Of a DNA stretch of 64,000 bases, positions 16,838-26,152 are shown one piece after another. Every line of letters starts with the position of its first letter. Position 1 is the stretch's first letter. The stretch covers positions 87,322-151,321 of the forward strand of contig NZ_LWBS01000033.1 of assembly GCF_001652265.1 (NCBI RefSeq), read 5' to 3'. Below the pieces are notes generated by a model. The model did not search any database and had not been told where the DNA came from. It saw nothing but the letters and a program-made list of their open reading frames with translations. Position numbers and translations under genes: made by a program. Source of the stretch: Rhizobium leguminosarum (GTDB lineage: Bacteria > Pseudomonadota > Alphaproteobacteria > Rhizobiales > Rhizobiaceae).

Positions 16838-18230
16838 GTCGCTCACCGCACGCGTATTGTTGCTGACCACGGTCTGGTCGACGGTGGCGCTGGTGGTGAT
16901 CGGCCTCTTGATCTCCACCCTCTACCGCAAGAGCGCCGAACGCGGTTTCCAGGATCTGTTGAGGGCGCAGCTCTACAATGTCATCAATTCGGTGACGATC
17001 GGCGATCAGGGCGCACTCAGCGGCAGCCCGCAGCTCGGCGACCTGCGCTTTGCCCAGCCGAAGACCGGTTGGTACTGGGTGGTGGAGCCGCTCGGCACCT
17101 ATACGACAGCTCCGCTGGTGTCGCCTTCGCTCGGCTCGGCGCTCATCCCGGTTCCCTCGGTCGTTGAGGCGCCTTTCGACAAGAATTACGAGCGGTACTA
17201 TCAGGTGACGGATGCCTCCGGGAACCGTGTGCAGGTGGCCGAGACCGAAGTGGTGCTTGATACCGACGGGCGCGCGGCACGCGTCCGCGTCACCGGCAAT
17301 GTCGATGTCGTCGAGGACGACGTGCGCACCTTTTCCCACAGCCTCTATCTGGCGCTCGCCGGTTTCGGCGTCGGCAGCCTGATCGTCAACGCACTGGCGA
17401 TTCTCTATGGCCTGAAGCCGCTCGACAAGGCGCGTGCCGCACTGGAGCGCATCCGCGCCGGCGAGAGCGAGCAGCTGAAAGGCGACTTCCCGCGCGAAAT
17501 CCTGCCGCTTGCCAACGAGGTGAACGCGCTGATCGACAGCAACCGCCGCATCGTCGAGCGGGCCCGCATGCAAGTCGGCAATCTCGCGCATTCGCTGAAG
17601 ACGCCGATCGCCGTGCTGCTCAACGAGGCGCGCGTCCTGGAGAAATCCCATGGCGAGCTGGTCCGCAGCCAGGCGGAATCGATGCAGGGGCAGGTGCAGT
17701 CCTATCTCAATCGGGCGCGCATCGCCGCGCAGCGCGAATCCGTACTCGCCCGCACCGATGCCGAGCCGGCGCTCGAGCGGCTGGTGCGCGTCATGCGCCG
17801 GCTGAACGTCGATACCGAATTCGATCTCGTCGTCTCGCCGCCGCATCTGGCCGTTGCCATGGAGCAGCAGGATCTCGAGGAGACCGTCGGCAATCTCCTG
17901 GAAAATGCGGCGCGTTTTGCCAAGAGCCGGGTGCGGCTTTCGGCCGTCGAGGCCGGCGAGGATGTGAAGGGGGTTGAGGCGAGCGCGCGCCGCCACTGGG
18001 TGGAGCTCGCCGTCGAGGATGACGGGCCGGGCCTGGAGCCGGATCAGATCCGCGAGGCGCTGAAGCGCGGCCGCAGGCTCGACGAAAGCAAGCCGGGAAC
18101 CGGGCTCGGCCTTTCGATCGTCACCGAGATTTCCAATGAGTACCAGGGACGTCTCGAGCTTTCTCGCGGTGAATGGGGCGGGCTGAAGGCGAAGCTTATC
18201 CTGCCTGGCGTCACAAAGGATGTTGCATGA
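16827..18230 (+). CDS. feuQ: FeuQ, sensor histidine kinase
   Basis: 467 aa. A transmembrane segment at ~8-30 (VLLLTTVWSTVALVVIGLLI), a periplasmic region of about 140 residues, and a second segment (SLYLALAGFGVGSLIVNALA). Then HAMP, the H-box NLAHSLKTPIAVL with phospho-accepting H255, N-box ETVGNLLENAARFAK, and G boxes VEDDGPGLEP and GTGLGLSIV. The partner of FeuP; the periplasmic domain is where FeuN is known to act in S. meliloti. Start overlaps feuP by 11 bp. Confidence 0.93.
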   Translation: MRIKSLTARVLLLTTVWSTVALVVIGLLISTLYRKSAERGFQDLLRAQLYNVINSVTIGDQGALSGSPQLGDLRFAQPKTGWYWVVEPLGTYTTAPLVSPSLGSALIPVPSVVEAPFDKNYERYYQVTDASGNRVQVAETEVVLDTDGRAARVRVTGNVDVVEDDVRTFSHSLYLALAGFGVGSLIVNALAILYGLKPLDKARAALERIRAGESEQLKGDFPREILPLANEVNALIDSNRRIVERARMQVGNLAHSLKTPIAVLLNEARVLEKSHGELVRSQAESMQGQVQSYLNRARIAAQRESVLARTDAEPALERLVRVMRRLNVDTEFDLVVSPPHLAVAMEQQDLEETVGNLLENAARFAKSRVRLSAVEAGEDVKGVEASARRHWVELAVEDDGPGLEPDQIREALKRGRRLDESKPGTGLGLSIVTEISNEYQGRLELSRGEWGGLKAKLILPGVTKDVA

Positions 18231-18348
18231 GCAACTGCTTGATGTCACAAAGATACTGGCAAATGTATAGCATGCTTTGCCTTAATGCTGACACGGGGAC
18301 GCTGCACTTCGATCGGCTGAAATTGACCCCTGATCGTGGTTCGACGCA

Positions 18349-18771
18349 ATGATTTTACGCTCGCAAGGCATGATCGTTTCCGCTCTTCTCGTCGTCGTCG
18401 CGCTGTCCGGCTGCACGACGACGAAGAGTGCCGCCTCGCGCGGCATTTTTTCGAGCAAGCCCTCGGCATCGGCTGCCTTCATCACCGCGCTGCAGGGCGG
18501 CATCGTCGGCCGCAGCGGTGTGACGCTTGGTGACAGCGACAAGCAGCGGGCGCTCGAGGCGGAATATCGGGCCTTGGAAGGGGCCGCCGTCGGCCAGCCT
18601 GTGCTCTGGACCGGCAAGGGCGTGACCGGCAAGGTCGTCGCGGCGGCGCCCTATCAGGTGGGTTCGCAGAACTGCCGGCAATATACCCATACGCTGACCG
18701 TCGACGGCAAGGACACGGTGGCGCGGGGCGCTGCCTGCCGCAACGACGACGGCAGCTGGTCGCCGCTCTGA
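18349..18771 (+). CDS. outer-membrane lipoprotein, surface-antigen-like
   Basis: 140 aa with a lipoprotein signal: hydrophobic MIVSALLVVVA then the lipobox ALSGC (Cys near residue 23). The C-terminal part (EYRALEGAAVGQPVLWTG, QNCRQYTHTLTVDGKD, ARGAACRNDDGSWSPL) is typical of the 17-kDa surface antigen/RT0821 lipoprotein group of alphaproteobacteria. Function is structural or unknown. It follows feuQ by 118 bp on the same strand with its own possible promoter. A RIME-type repeat lies just downstream. Confidence 0.85.
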   Translation: MILRSQGMIVSALLVVVALSGCTTTKSAASRGIFSSKPSASAAFITALQGGIVGRSGVTLGDSDKQRALEAEYRALEGAAVGQPVLWTGKGVTGKVVAAAPYQVGSQNCRQYTHTLTVDGKDTVARGAACRNDDGSWSPL

Positions 18772-18856
18772 ATTGCGGCCAATAGAGCGCCGCGCGGCCG
18801 GCAGGGCGTGCGAAGGACGCTCTATCGCTTTAAACCAGCACATAGGGATTATGTGC

Positions 18857-18962
18857 TAAAGCATGTCGCGCAAAAGTGTGCAGCGGTATTGCGATAACGA
18901 CTTGCGTAAAACGGAGAGCTAAAGCGCGAGGAGCGAATCTGAAAGATTGCGACGCGCTTTAG
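18857..18962. repeat. RIME-type intergenic repeat, copy B
   Basis: 106 bp aligning with 8661-8767 over its whole length, with the same flanking TAAAG/CTTTAG and the same two internal imperfect palindromes. It lies between the lipoprotein gene and cycH, ending 66 bp before the cycH start. The sharing of exact ends by two copies 10 kb apart shows a discrete dispersed element. Confidence 0.8.
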
Positions 18963-19028
18963 CCTCAAATCTTCGTCATTCCGGCTTTGGCAGTTGGAAT
19001 GAAGGCGCGCTTCACGTATTTGGGCGAC

Positions 19029-20165
19029 ATGCTGTTCTGGATTCTCGTTGCCGCTTTGACGGCAGCCCTCGCCGTCATCCTGCTCTACCCCCTTCTGCGC
19101 GGAGCGAAGGCGGCGGATAATATCCGTGCGGGCGAGACAGCGGTCTATCGCGACCAGTTGCGCGAACTCGACCGCGATCTCGATGGCGGGCTGATCACCC
19201 CGGAGGAGGCTGATTATGCCAGGGCGGAAATCGGCCGGCGGCTGATCGCCGTCTCTGCCGACGAGACGGCTGAGACACCGAAACCCGCGCGGCATCACCG
19301 CTTCACCGAGGCCTTCGTCCTCCTGCTCCTGCCGGTTCTCGGCCTCTGTCTTTATTTGACGACGGGCAGGCCGGACCTTCCCTCGCAGCCGCTGGAAGCG
19401 CGGCTGGAAAACCCTGGCAACGACGTGGCGGTGCTGATCACCAAGGCGGAACGGCACTTGGCTGAGAAACCTGATGACGGCAAGGGCTGGGACGTGCTGG
19501 CGCCGATCTATTTCCGCACGATGCGCGTCAACGACGCGCAAGTGGCCTACCGCAACGCCATCCGGCTTCTCGGCCCGAGCCCGGTCCGGCTCGATGGTCT
19601 TGCCGAGACGCTGATGGCGGTCTCCGACGGGGTGGTGACGGAGGAGGCGCGCCTAGTTCTGGAACAATCGCTGACGCTGGAGCCGGACAATCCGCGCGCC
19701 CGTTTCTACATCGCCCTCAGCATGGAGCAGGCGGGACGGCCCGATGAGGCGCGCCAGGCCTTCGAGGCGCTGGCAAAACAATCGCCGGCCGATGCGCCCT
19801 GGCTGCCGTTGGTCAACCAGCATATCGCCATGAACGGCGGCGCGCCGGCAGGCGCCGATCCGGTTGCTCCCGGCAATCCGACGCAGCAAGATGTGACGGC
19901 GGCCGAGACCATGAACGCCGGCGACCGACAGCAGATGATCCGCGGCATGGTCGAGAGCCTCGATACCAAGCTCAGCGAGGATCCGAACAATTTCGAGGGA
20001 TGGATGCGGCTCGTCCGCTCTTACGCCGTATTAAACGACAAGGATCGCGCCGCCGGCGCCCTGAAGCGCGGGCTTGCGGCCTTTCCGCCGCCTGGCGAAC
20101 AGGGCAGGCAATTGCTGGCGCTTGCCAGGGAACTCGGCATAGCCACGGAGGGAGCGATGCAATGA
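19029..20165 (+). CDS. cycH: CycH/CcmI, cytochrome c-type biogenesis protein
   Basis: 378 aa from the ATG at 19029, where the first membrane segment begins ([23 protein letters not shown]); a start at 18987 is possible but less likely. Then the CcmI motif [34 protein letters not shown], a second membrane segment ([15 protein letters not shown]), and a periplasmic TPR domain ([23 protein letters not shown] and [19 protein letters not shown]). CycH presents apocytochrome c to the heme lyase complex. First gene of cycHJKL; its TGA overlaps the ATG of cycJ. Confidence 0.93.
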   Translation: MLFWILVAALTAALAVILLYPLLRGAKAADNIRAGETAVYRDQLRELDRDLDGGLITPEEADYARAEIGRRLIAVSADETAETPKPARHHRFTEAFVLLLLPVLGLCLYLTTGRPDLPSQPLEARLENPGNDVAVLITKAERHLAEKPDDGKGWDVLAPIYFRTMRVNDAQVAYRNAIRLLGPSPVRLDGLAETLMAVSDGVVTEEARLVLEQSLTLEPDNPRARFYIALSMEQAGRPDEARQAFEALAKQSPADAPWLPLVNQHIAMNGGAPAGADPVAPGNPTQQDVTAAETMNAGDRQQMIRGMVESLDTKLSEDPNNFEGWMRLVRSYAVLNDKDRAAGALKRGLAAFPPPGEQGRQLLALARELGIATEGAMQ

Positions 20166-20674
20166 CGCGCAAGCAGAAGCGCCTGGCGGTAATTGCGGGG
20201 GGCATGGGCTTCATCCTCGCCGCGGTGCTGCTGGTGATGTTCGCCTTCAGCCAGTCGGTCGCCTATTTCTACATGCCGGCGGATCTGGCCAAGACGCCGG
20301 TGTCGCCGGAAACCCGCATCCGCCTAGGCGGCCTGGTCGGCGAGGGCAGCGTCGTGCGCGGCACCGGCTCGACGGTGGAATTTGCCGTCACCGACGGCAG
20401 CACCAATGCCGTGAAGGTCCAATATACCGGCATCCTGCCCGATCTCTTCCGCGAGGGCCAGGGCGTCGTCACCGAGGGCATGTTCGCCGCCGGGACGAAC
20501 GTCTTCGTCGCCGACACCGTGCTTGCCAAGCATGACGAGACCTATATGCCGAAGGATGTGGCCGACAGGCTCAAATCCCAGGGGCTGTGGAAGGAAGGCC
20601 AAGGCCGGGAAGGTCCTGGGAAGCAAAGCCCAGGAAAGGAAAGCCAAGCGCAGGAAGTGAAGGCGACGCCATGA
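20162..20674 (+). CDS. cycJ: CycJ/CcmE, periplasmic heme chaperone
   Basis: 170 aa. N-terminal anchor ([22 protein letters not shown]), an OB-fold domain ([37 protein letters not shown]), and the covalent heme-binding histidine H124 in AKHDETYMP with the following Tyr. It accepts heme from CcmC and passes it to CycK/CycL. The C-terminal ~25 residues are a hydrophilic Gly/Lys/Glu/Gln repeat-like tail ([18 protein letters not shown]). ATGA overlaps join it to cycH and to cycK. Confidence 0.95.
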   Translation: MTRKQKRLAVIAGGMGFILAAVLLVMFAFSQSVAYFYMPADLAKTPVSPETRIRLGGLVGEGSVVRGTGSTVEFAVTDGSTNAVKVQYTGILPDLFREGQGVVTEGMFAAGTNVFVADTVLAKHDETYMPKDVADRLKSQGLWKEGQGREGPGKQSPGKESQAQEVKATP

Positions 20675-22659
20675 TCATCGAGATCGGCCATTACGCGCTG
20701 GTGCTGGCGCTGGCAACGGCGCTCATCCTCTCCATCGTGCCGGTGATCGGAGCCCGTCGTCACGACCGGGCGATGATGGATGTGGCGACGATCGGCTCGC
20801 TGGCGATGTTTGCGCTGGTGGCCTTCTCCTTCGGCGTGCTGACTTATGCCCATGTCGTCTCGGATTTCTCGGTCGAGAATGTCTGGGAGAATTCGCATTC
20901 GCTGGTGCCGCTCATCTACAAATATTCCGGCGTTTGGGGCAATCACGAGGGATCGATGATGCTCTGGCTGCTGATCCTGACGCTGTTCAGCGCGCTGGTC
21001 GCCGTCTTCGGCCGCAACCTGCCGGAGACGCTGAAGGCCAATGTATTGGCCGTGCAGGCCTGGATTTCGGTCGCCTTCACGCTGTTCATTCTGTTGACCT
21101 CCAATCCCTTCCTCCGTCTCGATCCGGCGCCGGCCGAGGGCCGCGATCTCAACCCGGTGCTTCAGGATGTCGGTCTGGCGATCCACCCGCCGCTGCTCTA
21201 TCTCGGCTATGTCGGCTTCTCCGTCTGTTTCTCCTTTGCCGTTGCCGCCCTCCTGGAAGGGCGTATCGACGCCGCCTGGGCGCGCTGGGTGCGGCCCTGG
21301 ACGCTCGCCGCCTGGACCTTTCTGACGCTTGGCATCGCCATGGGCTCCTACTGGGCCTATTACGAGCTCGGCTGGGGCGGCTGGTGGTTCTGGGACCCGG
21401 TGGAAAATGCCTCCTTCATGCCGTGGCTCGCCGGTACTGCCTTACTGCATTCGGCGCTGGTCATGGAAAAGCGCGAGGCGCTGAAGATCTGGACGGTGCT
21501 GCTGGCCATCCTCACCTTCTCGCTGTCGCTGATGGGCACCTTCCTGGTGCGCTCCGGCGTGCTGACCTCGGTGCATGCCTTTGCCAGCGACCCCTCCCGC
21601 GGCGTCTTCATTCTCTGCATCCTGCTGATCTTCATCGGCGGGGCGCTGTCGCTCTTCGCTTTCCGCGCGCCGAAGCTCACGGCCGGTGGGCTGTTTGCGC
21701 CGATTTCGCGCGAGGGCGCGCTCGTCGTCAACAATCTGATCCTGACGGTCGCCTGCGGCACTGTGCTCACAGGCACGCTCTATCCGCTGCTTTTGGAAAC
21801 GCTGACCGGCGACAAGATTTCCGTCGGAGCGCCCTTCTTCAACCTGACCTTCGGCCTGCTGATGGCGCCGCTGGTCGTCATCGTGCCCTTCGGGCCGATG
21901 CTTGCCTGGAAGCGCGGCGATCTGCTTGGCGCCCTGCAGCGGCTCTATGTCGTCGCAGGTCTGGCCTTCCTTGCCGCGGTGGTCTTCTTCTATATCGAAC
22001 ATGGCGGGCCGGTGCTTTCGGTGCTCGGCCTCGCTGCCGGGCTGTTCCTGGTCCTCGGTGCCGTCGCCGATCTCTGGTATCGCGCCGGCATCGGCAAGGT
22101 CGCGGGCAGCCTCGCCTGGCGCCGGCTTTCCGGCCTGCCGCGTTCGGCCTTCGGTACGGCCCTTGCCCATGCCGGGCTCGGCGTCACCGTGCTCGGCATC
22201 GTCGCCGTCACCACCTTCCAGAGCGAGCATGTCATCGAGATGAAGCCGGGCGAGGTGACCGAGGCCGGCGGCTATAGCCTGCACTTCGACGGCATGCAGC
22301 CGGGGACCGGGCCGAACTACACCGAGGACCGCGGCCACTTCACCGTCCGGCGCGCCGGCGTCGCGGTTGCCGATACCTGGTCGGCCAAGCGCCTCTACAC
22401 TGCCCGCCAGATGCCGACGACGGAGGCGGGCATCCTCACCTTCGGGCTCAGCCAGCTCTATGTCTCCCTGGGTGACGCCACCAAGGACGGCGGTATCGTC
22501 GTGCGCATCTGGTGGAAGCCCTTCATTCTCTGCATCTGGGGTGGCGCGGTGTTCATGGCCTTCGGCGGCCTGGTCTCGCTCAGCGACCGGCGCCTGCGTG
22601 TCGGCGCCCCGCGCCGCAAGGCGAAGCCGGCAAGGCCAGTGCTGGAGCCGGCGGAATGA
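20671..22659 (+). CDS. cycK: CycK/CcmF, cytochrome c heme lyase subunit
   Basis: 662 aa polytopic membrane protein, normal CcmF length. The tryptophan-rich heme-handling motif [19 protein letters not shown] is near residue 235, and [15 protein letters not shown] and [13 protein letters not shown] carry conserved periplasmic histidines. It ligates heme to CXXCH apocytochromes together with CycH and CycL. Start ATG overlaps the cycJ stop, and its TGA overlaps the cycL ATG, so the four genes are translationally coupled. Confidence 0.96.
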   Translation: MIIEIGHYALVLALATALILSIVPVIGARRHDRAMMDVATIGSLAMFALVAFSFGVLTYAHVVSDFSVENVWENSHSLVPLIYKYSGVWGNHEGSMMLWLLILTLFSALVAVFGRNLPETLKANVLAVQAWISVAFTLFILLTSNPFLRLDPAPAEGRDLNPVLQDVGLAIHPPLLYLGYVGFSVCFSFAVAALLEGRIDAAWARWVRPWTLAAWTFLTLGIAMGSYWAYYELGWGGWWFWDPVENASFMPWLAGTALLHSALVMEKREALKIWTVLLAILTFSLSLMGTFLVRSGVLTSVHAFASDPSRGVFILCILLIFIGGALSLFAFRAPKLTAGGLFAPISREGALVVNNLILTVACGTVLTGTLYPLLLETLTGDKISVGAPFFNLTFGLLMAPLVVIVPFGPMLAWKRGDLLGALQRLYVVAGLAFLAAVVFFYIEHGGPVLSVLGLAAGLFLVLGAVADLWYRAGIGKVAGSLAWRRLSGLPRSAFGTALAHAGLGVTVLGIVAVTTFQSEHVIEMKPGEVTEAGGYSLHFDGMQPGTGPNYTEDRGHFTVRRAGVAVADTWSAKRLYTARQMPTTEAGILTFGLSQLYVSLGDATKDGGIVVRIWWKPFILCIWGGAVFMAFGGLVSLSDRRLRVGAPRRKAKPARPVLEPAE

Positions 22660-23111
22660 TGCGGCGTCTGCTCCTGGCTGTCGCTTTGCTGCTGATGGCG
22701 GCCCCCGCCTTTGCCGTCAATCCTGACGAGGTGCTGGCCGATCCGGCGCTCGAAGCGCGCGCCCGCGCCCTTTCGGCGGAACTGCGCTGCATGGTCTGCC
22801 AGAACCAGTCGATCGACGATTCCAACGCCGATCTGGCCAAGGACCTGCGCCTGCTGGTGCGCGAGCGCATCACCGATGGCGACAGCGACGAGGCGGTGCT
22901 GAACTATATCGTCTCGCGCTACGGCGAGTTCGTGCTCTTGAAGCCGCGTGTCAGCATAGAGACGGTGCTGCTCTGGGGCGCACCGGTACTACTGGTGCTC
23001 GCCGGCGGGCTGTCGCTGCTGGTCTTTGCGCGCAAGAGGGCGGGCAAGCCGACCGGCAGCAAGCTGACGGCAGACGAGCAGGCGCGGCTGAGCGAGCTTC
23101 TGAAAAAATAA
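22656..23111 (+). CDS. cycL: CycL/CcmH, apocytochrome c thioreductase
   Basis: 151 aa. Signal peptide [16 protein letters not shown], then the redox motif [11 protein letters not shown] with C45 and C48, [14 protein letters not shown], and a C-terminal membrane anchor ([21 protein letters not shown]). CcmH reduces the CXXCH disulfide of apocytochrome c before heme attachment. Last gene of cycHJKL. In rhizobia this operon commonly precedes degP, as here, though a cupin/marR pair is inserted in between. Confidence 0.95.
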   Translation: MMRRLLLAVALLLMAAPAFAVNPDEVLADPALEARARALSAELRCMVCQNQSIDDSNADLAKDLRLLVRERITDGDSDEAVLNYIVSRYGEFVLLKPRVSIETVLLWGAPVLLVLAGGLSLLVFARKRAGKPTGSKLTADEQARLSELLKK

Positions 23112-23201
23112 CCGGCCAGCCGGCAACTCTCCAGCGCGACTTGTGCGCCGCGACGGGTGATGCGCAATCAACTGGAAAATTCCGAGGCTTAGGTGAGCTG
23201 A

Positions 23202-23621
23202 TCAGACCGGGACCAGTCCATGGCGGAGCATGATCTCATTGGCCTTACCGAGGTCCGGTTTGCCGGGCACGTTCACCACCTCGGCAATTTCCTCGAAATA
23301 ACGCCGTCCAATTGTACCCGGCGTGATGGCCGCCAAGACCTTGGCTGTGCCATCATGCAGGTTCTCGTGATGGTGCACCGCGCCTCGCGGAATGAATATG
23401 GCGTCGCCGGCGCGAATCTCGCGCGTTTGCCCGTCGACGATGACGGTGAGCGCGCCCTCAAGGCCGTAGAGGAATTCGTCAGCATCCCGATGACTGTGCG
23501 GAGCGGGAACGCGCGCCCGAGATGGCACCGTGAATTCGAATACCGTCGCGCCGACCTTACTGATGAGAAAACGCAGTTCGAGTTGCCCGATCCGCACAAT
23601 ATCGTTTCGTACCGCTTCCAT
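23202..23621 (-). CDS. cupin domain protein
   Basis: 139 aa single-domain cupin. Motif 1 is PHSHRDADEFLYGLEGALTVIVDG with two His and Glu metal ligands, and motif 2 is GDAIFIPRGAVHHHENL with the third His. This is a metal-binding cupin_2 fold; some members are small dioxygenases or isomerases and others are sensors. It is divergent from a MarR gene with two operator-like palindromes in the 58-bp spacer, so it is almost certainly the regulated target. Confidence 0.9.
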   Translation of the reverse strand: MEAVRNDIVRIGQLELRFLISKVGATVFEFTVPSRARVPAPHSHRDADEFLYGLEGALTVIVDGQTREIRAGDAIFIPRGAVHHHENLHDGTAKVLAAITPGTIGRRYFEEIAEVVNVPGKPDLGKANEIMLRHGLVPV

Positions 23622-23635
23622 CTAAGGCCTCCACA

Positions 23636-23675
23636 ATGTAAAGTAACTTTACATCAAAACGTAAAGTGGCTTTAC
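23636..23675. promoter_or_regulatory. two MarR-type operators in divergent spacer
   Basis: ATGTAAAG-taa-CTTTACAT (23636-23654, 8-bp arms) and GTAAAG-tgg-CTTTAC (23661-23675, 6-bp arms) share the core GTAAAG-N3-CTTTAC with centres 23 bp apart, about two helical turns. They fill the spacer between the cupin start (23621) and the marR start (23680), so one dimer pair could repress both genes. Confidence 0.75.
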
Positions 23676-23679
23676 ACAT

Positions 23680-24156
23680 ATGTCAATCCCATTGCCCCCG
23701 GATTCAATTCCAGACGCGTTGCCCGGTCCGCCGTTCTTCGGCGCGCTGCTGCGCATTGTCTGGCAGCATGTGCGCGAACGCATGCTGCAAGCTATTCACG
23801 AGACGGGCTTTGCCGACTTCCAGGAGGCGCATTTTGCCGTATTTTCGTTTCCGTTGCCGGATGGCATGAGACCGTCAGAGCTCGCGCGTCAGAAGCGGAT
23901 GTCGCGGCAGGCTGTGAACTATCTGCTCAGCCAGCTTGAAGAGCTGGGCTATGTCGAGCGGCGTGCAGCCGACGGCAGTGATCGCCGACTGGTCTATCTG
24001 ACGCCACGGGGACATGAAGTCGTCGCAGCCATTTTCGCATGTCTTCGGCAATTGCATGAGCAATGGTCAAAAGAGGTTGGAAAGGAGCGCTTCGATGACT
24101 TCGTAGATGTGTTGAAGCAGCTGTCGACCAAAGCGCAGGAACCGACAAACCGCTGA
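23680..24156 (+). CDS. MarR family transcriptional regulator
   Basis: 158 aa. The winged helix reads MRPSELARQKRMSRQAVNYLLSQLEELGYVERRAADGSDRRLVYLTPRGHEV, with the wing DGSDRRLVYLT and the Asp/Arg pair that contact DNA in MarR proteins. Helices on both sides form the dimer domain. Divergent from the cupin gene; the repeated GTAAAG-N3-CTTTAC palindromes between them are the likely operators. The ligand is unknown. Confidence 0.93.
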   Translation: MSIPLPPDSIPDALPGPPFFGALLRIVWQHVRERMLQAIHETGFADFQEAHFAVFSFPLPDGMRPSELARQKRMSRQAVNYLLSQLEELGYVERRAADGSDRRLVYLTPRGHEVVAAIFACLRQLHEQWSKEVGKERFDDFVDVLKQLSTKAQEPTNR

Positions 24157-24485
24157 AAAACTCAACTTTGCGACGGTGGTAAGGACTGTCTCAGAACGGT
24201 TCGAGAACCGTACCTTTGAAGGTGAGTCGGCCTGAAATCAAAAATATTATCAGACCGACGTCTACGGGAATTGAAGGCCGCTTCCGCAAAGGAGCGCGTG
24301 TAGCGCAATATACCTGAGCCGGAGCCGCCGCAGGTGAAGGCCATATGCGTTCGGCCGTTTGCCAAACATTACGAACTTTTCATTGGCCGGACAGTTCGCA
24401 GTAAGGTGCGGCGTCCTATATCTTCAGTCATCGACTGATCCGGCATTGCCGGCTCTGAGAACTAAGAACAACAGAAGGTGCTCCA
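24157..24485. other. 329-bp region upstream of degP
   Basis: No coding sequence supported. It contains a near-palindrome ACGGTTC-ga-GAACCGT (24196-24211), just after the marR gene, that could be a terminator stem or an operator. The last 120 bp are presumably the degP promoter, but I cannot identify a clear sigma-E or heat-shock consensus. Confidence 0.35.
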
Positions 24486-26078
24486 ATGCTCAAGAGTTTC
24501 AACGGACGTCCGTCCCTCGCCACTGTGCTCAAGGCTTCTACCGTCGCCGGTATCGCAGCCGCTGTGCTCGCAACCGGCGTTCCGCTCGAAATCACCCGGT
24601 CTTATGCCGAAGCTGTCAAGGTTCAGGCGCCTGCCGTTCCGAGCTTCGCCGATGTCGTCGGCGCCGTTTCGCCGGCCGTCGTTTCCGTCCGGGTCGAAAA
24701 CCGCGTCAATCCCGTCGCTGACAACAATGAAGGCTTCTCCTTCGATTTCAATGGTCGCGGCTTCGATGACCTTCCCGACGATCATCCGCTGAAGCGGTTT
24801 TTCAAGCAGTTCGGACAGGATCCGAACGACCAGCAGGGCCATCCCAGGCGCTTCGGCCAGAACGGCCCGAATGGTGGTCCGAACGGTCCGGGCGGCAAGG
24901 GTCGGCTCCGCCCCGTCGCCCAGGGCTCCGGCTTCTTCATCTCCGAGGATGGCTATATCGTCACCAACAACCACGTCGTTTCCGATGGCCAGGCCTTCGT
25001 CGCGGTCATGAATGACGGCACCGAGCTCGATGCCAAGCTGATCGGCAAGGACCCGCGCACCGACCTCGCCGTGCTGAAGGTCGACGGCAAGGGCAAGAAG
25101 TTCACCTACGTCAACTGGGCCGACGACAATAACGTCCGCGTCGGCGACTGGGTCGTTGCCGTCGGCAACCCCTTCGGCCTCGGCGGCACGGTCACAGCCG
25201 GCATCGTCTCGGCCCGCGGCCGCGATATCGGCTCCGGTCCCTATGACGATTACCTGCAGGTGGATGCCGCCGTGAACCGCGGTAACTCCGGCGGTCCGAC
25301 CTTCAACCTCAGCGGCGAAGTCGTAGGCATCAACACTGCGATCTTCTCACCGTCGGGCGGCAGCGTCGGCATCGCCTTCGCCATTCCCGCCTCGACCGCC
25401 AAGGACGTCGTCGCCGATCTGATGAAGGACGGTCAGGTCTCGCGCGGCTGGCTGGGTGTCCAGATCCAGCCGGTGACCAAGGATATCGCCGAATCCATCG
25501 GCCTTTCCGAGCCGAGCGGCGCCCTTGTCGTCGCCCCGCAGGCCGGATCGCCGGGTGACAAGGCCGGCATGAAGGCCGGCGACGTCGTCACCGCACTGAA
25601 TGGTGAGACGATCAAGGATGCCCGTGATCTCAGCCGCCGTATCGGCGCAATGCAGCCGGGCAGCAAGGTCGAGCTTTCGGTCTGGCGCGCCGGCAAGGCC
25701 CAGCCTCTCACCGTCGAACTCGGCACGCTGCCGGTCGACCAGAAGGATGCGTCTGCCGATGACAACAGCCAGCCGCAGCAGCCCGAGGCACCGGCTTCCG
25801 AGAAGGCGCTTGCCGATCTCGGCCTGACGGTCGGCCCTTCCGATGACGGCAAGGGCCTGGCGATCACCGGCATCGATCCGGACTCCGACGCTGCCGACAA
25901 GGGCATCAAGGAAGGCGAGAAGATCACTTCGGTGAACAACCAGGAGGTCTCCAGCCCCGACGAGGTCGTCAGGGTGCTGAACCAGGCCAAGAAGGACGGC
26001 CGCACCCGGGCGCTCTTCCAGATCCAGTCCAGTGAAGGAAGCCGTTTCGTCGCGCTTCCGATCAACAACCAGGGCTGA
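24486..26078 (+). CDS. degP: DegP/HtrA periplasmic serine endoprotease
   Basis: 530 aa. A signal-peptide-like N-terminus (VLKASTVAGIAAAVLATGVP), a Gly/Asn/Pro-rich insert at ~115-140 (GQNGPNGGPNGPGGKGR), then the trypsin domain with H163 (TNNHVV), D193 (TDLAVLK) and S268 (RGNSGGP). Two PDZ domains follow (~310-400 GWLGVQIQPVTKD, and ~440-525 AITGIDPDSDAADKGIKEGE). It degrades or refolds misfolded envelope proteins. Start at ATG 24486 with GAAGG upstream. A strong terminator follows at 26094-26122 before the two-component genes. In other rhizobia this gene is degP1, adjacent to cycL and the response regulator, the same order. Confidence 0.96.
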   Translation: MLKSFNGRPSLATVLKASTVAGIAAAVLATGVPLEITRSYAEAVKVQAPAVPSFADVVGAVSPAVVSVRVENRVNPVADNNEGFSFDFNGRGFDDLPDDHPLKRFFKQFGQDPNDQQGHPRRFGQNGPNGGPNGPGGKGRLRPVAQGSGFFISEDGYIVTNNHVVSDGQAFVAVMNDGTELDAKLIGKDPRTDLAVLKVDGKGKKFTYVNWADDNNVRVGDWVVAVGNPFGLGGTVTAGIVSARGRDIGSGPYDDYLQVDAAVNRGNSGGPTFNLSGEVVGINTAIFSPSGGSVGIAFAIPASTAKDVVADLMKDGQVSRGWLGVQIQPVTKDIAESIGLSEPSGALVVAPQAGSPGDKAGMKAGDVVTALNGETIKDARDLSRRIGAMQPGSKVELSVWRAGKAQPLTVELGTLPVDQKDASADDNSQPQQPEAPASEKALADLGLTVGPSDDGKGLAITGIDPDSDAADKGIKEGEKITSVNNQEVSSPDEVVRVLNQAKKDGRTRALFQIQSSEGSRFVALPINNQG

Positions 26079-26093
26079 TCCTCAAGAAAACGC

Positions 26094-26122
26094 GAGCCGT
26101 GCGGACGAACTCCGCACGGCTC
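26094..26122 (+). terminator. rho-independent terminator after degP
   Basis: 11-bp perfect GC stem (GAGCCGTGCGG at 26094-26104, CCGCACGGCTC at 26112-26122), 7-nt loop, followed by GATTCTTCT. Only partly T-rich, but the stem is strong and sits 15 bp past the degP stop. Confidence 0.75.
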
Positions 26123-26152
26123 GATTCTTCTGACCTTTGAAGGATGATCGCC

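Noticed and set aside
24196..24211. ACGGTTC-ga-GAACCGT as a terminator of marR
   Set aside because: Stem is only 7 bp and is not followed by T residues, so it is left as an unassigned inverted repeat.
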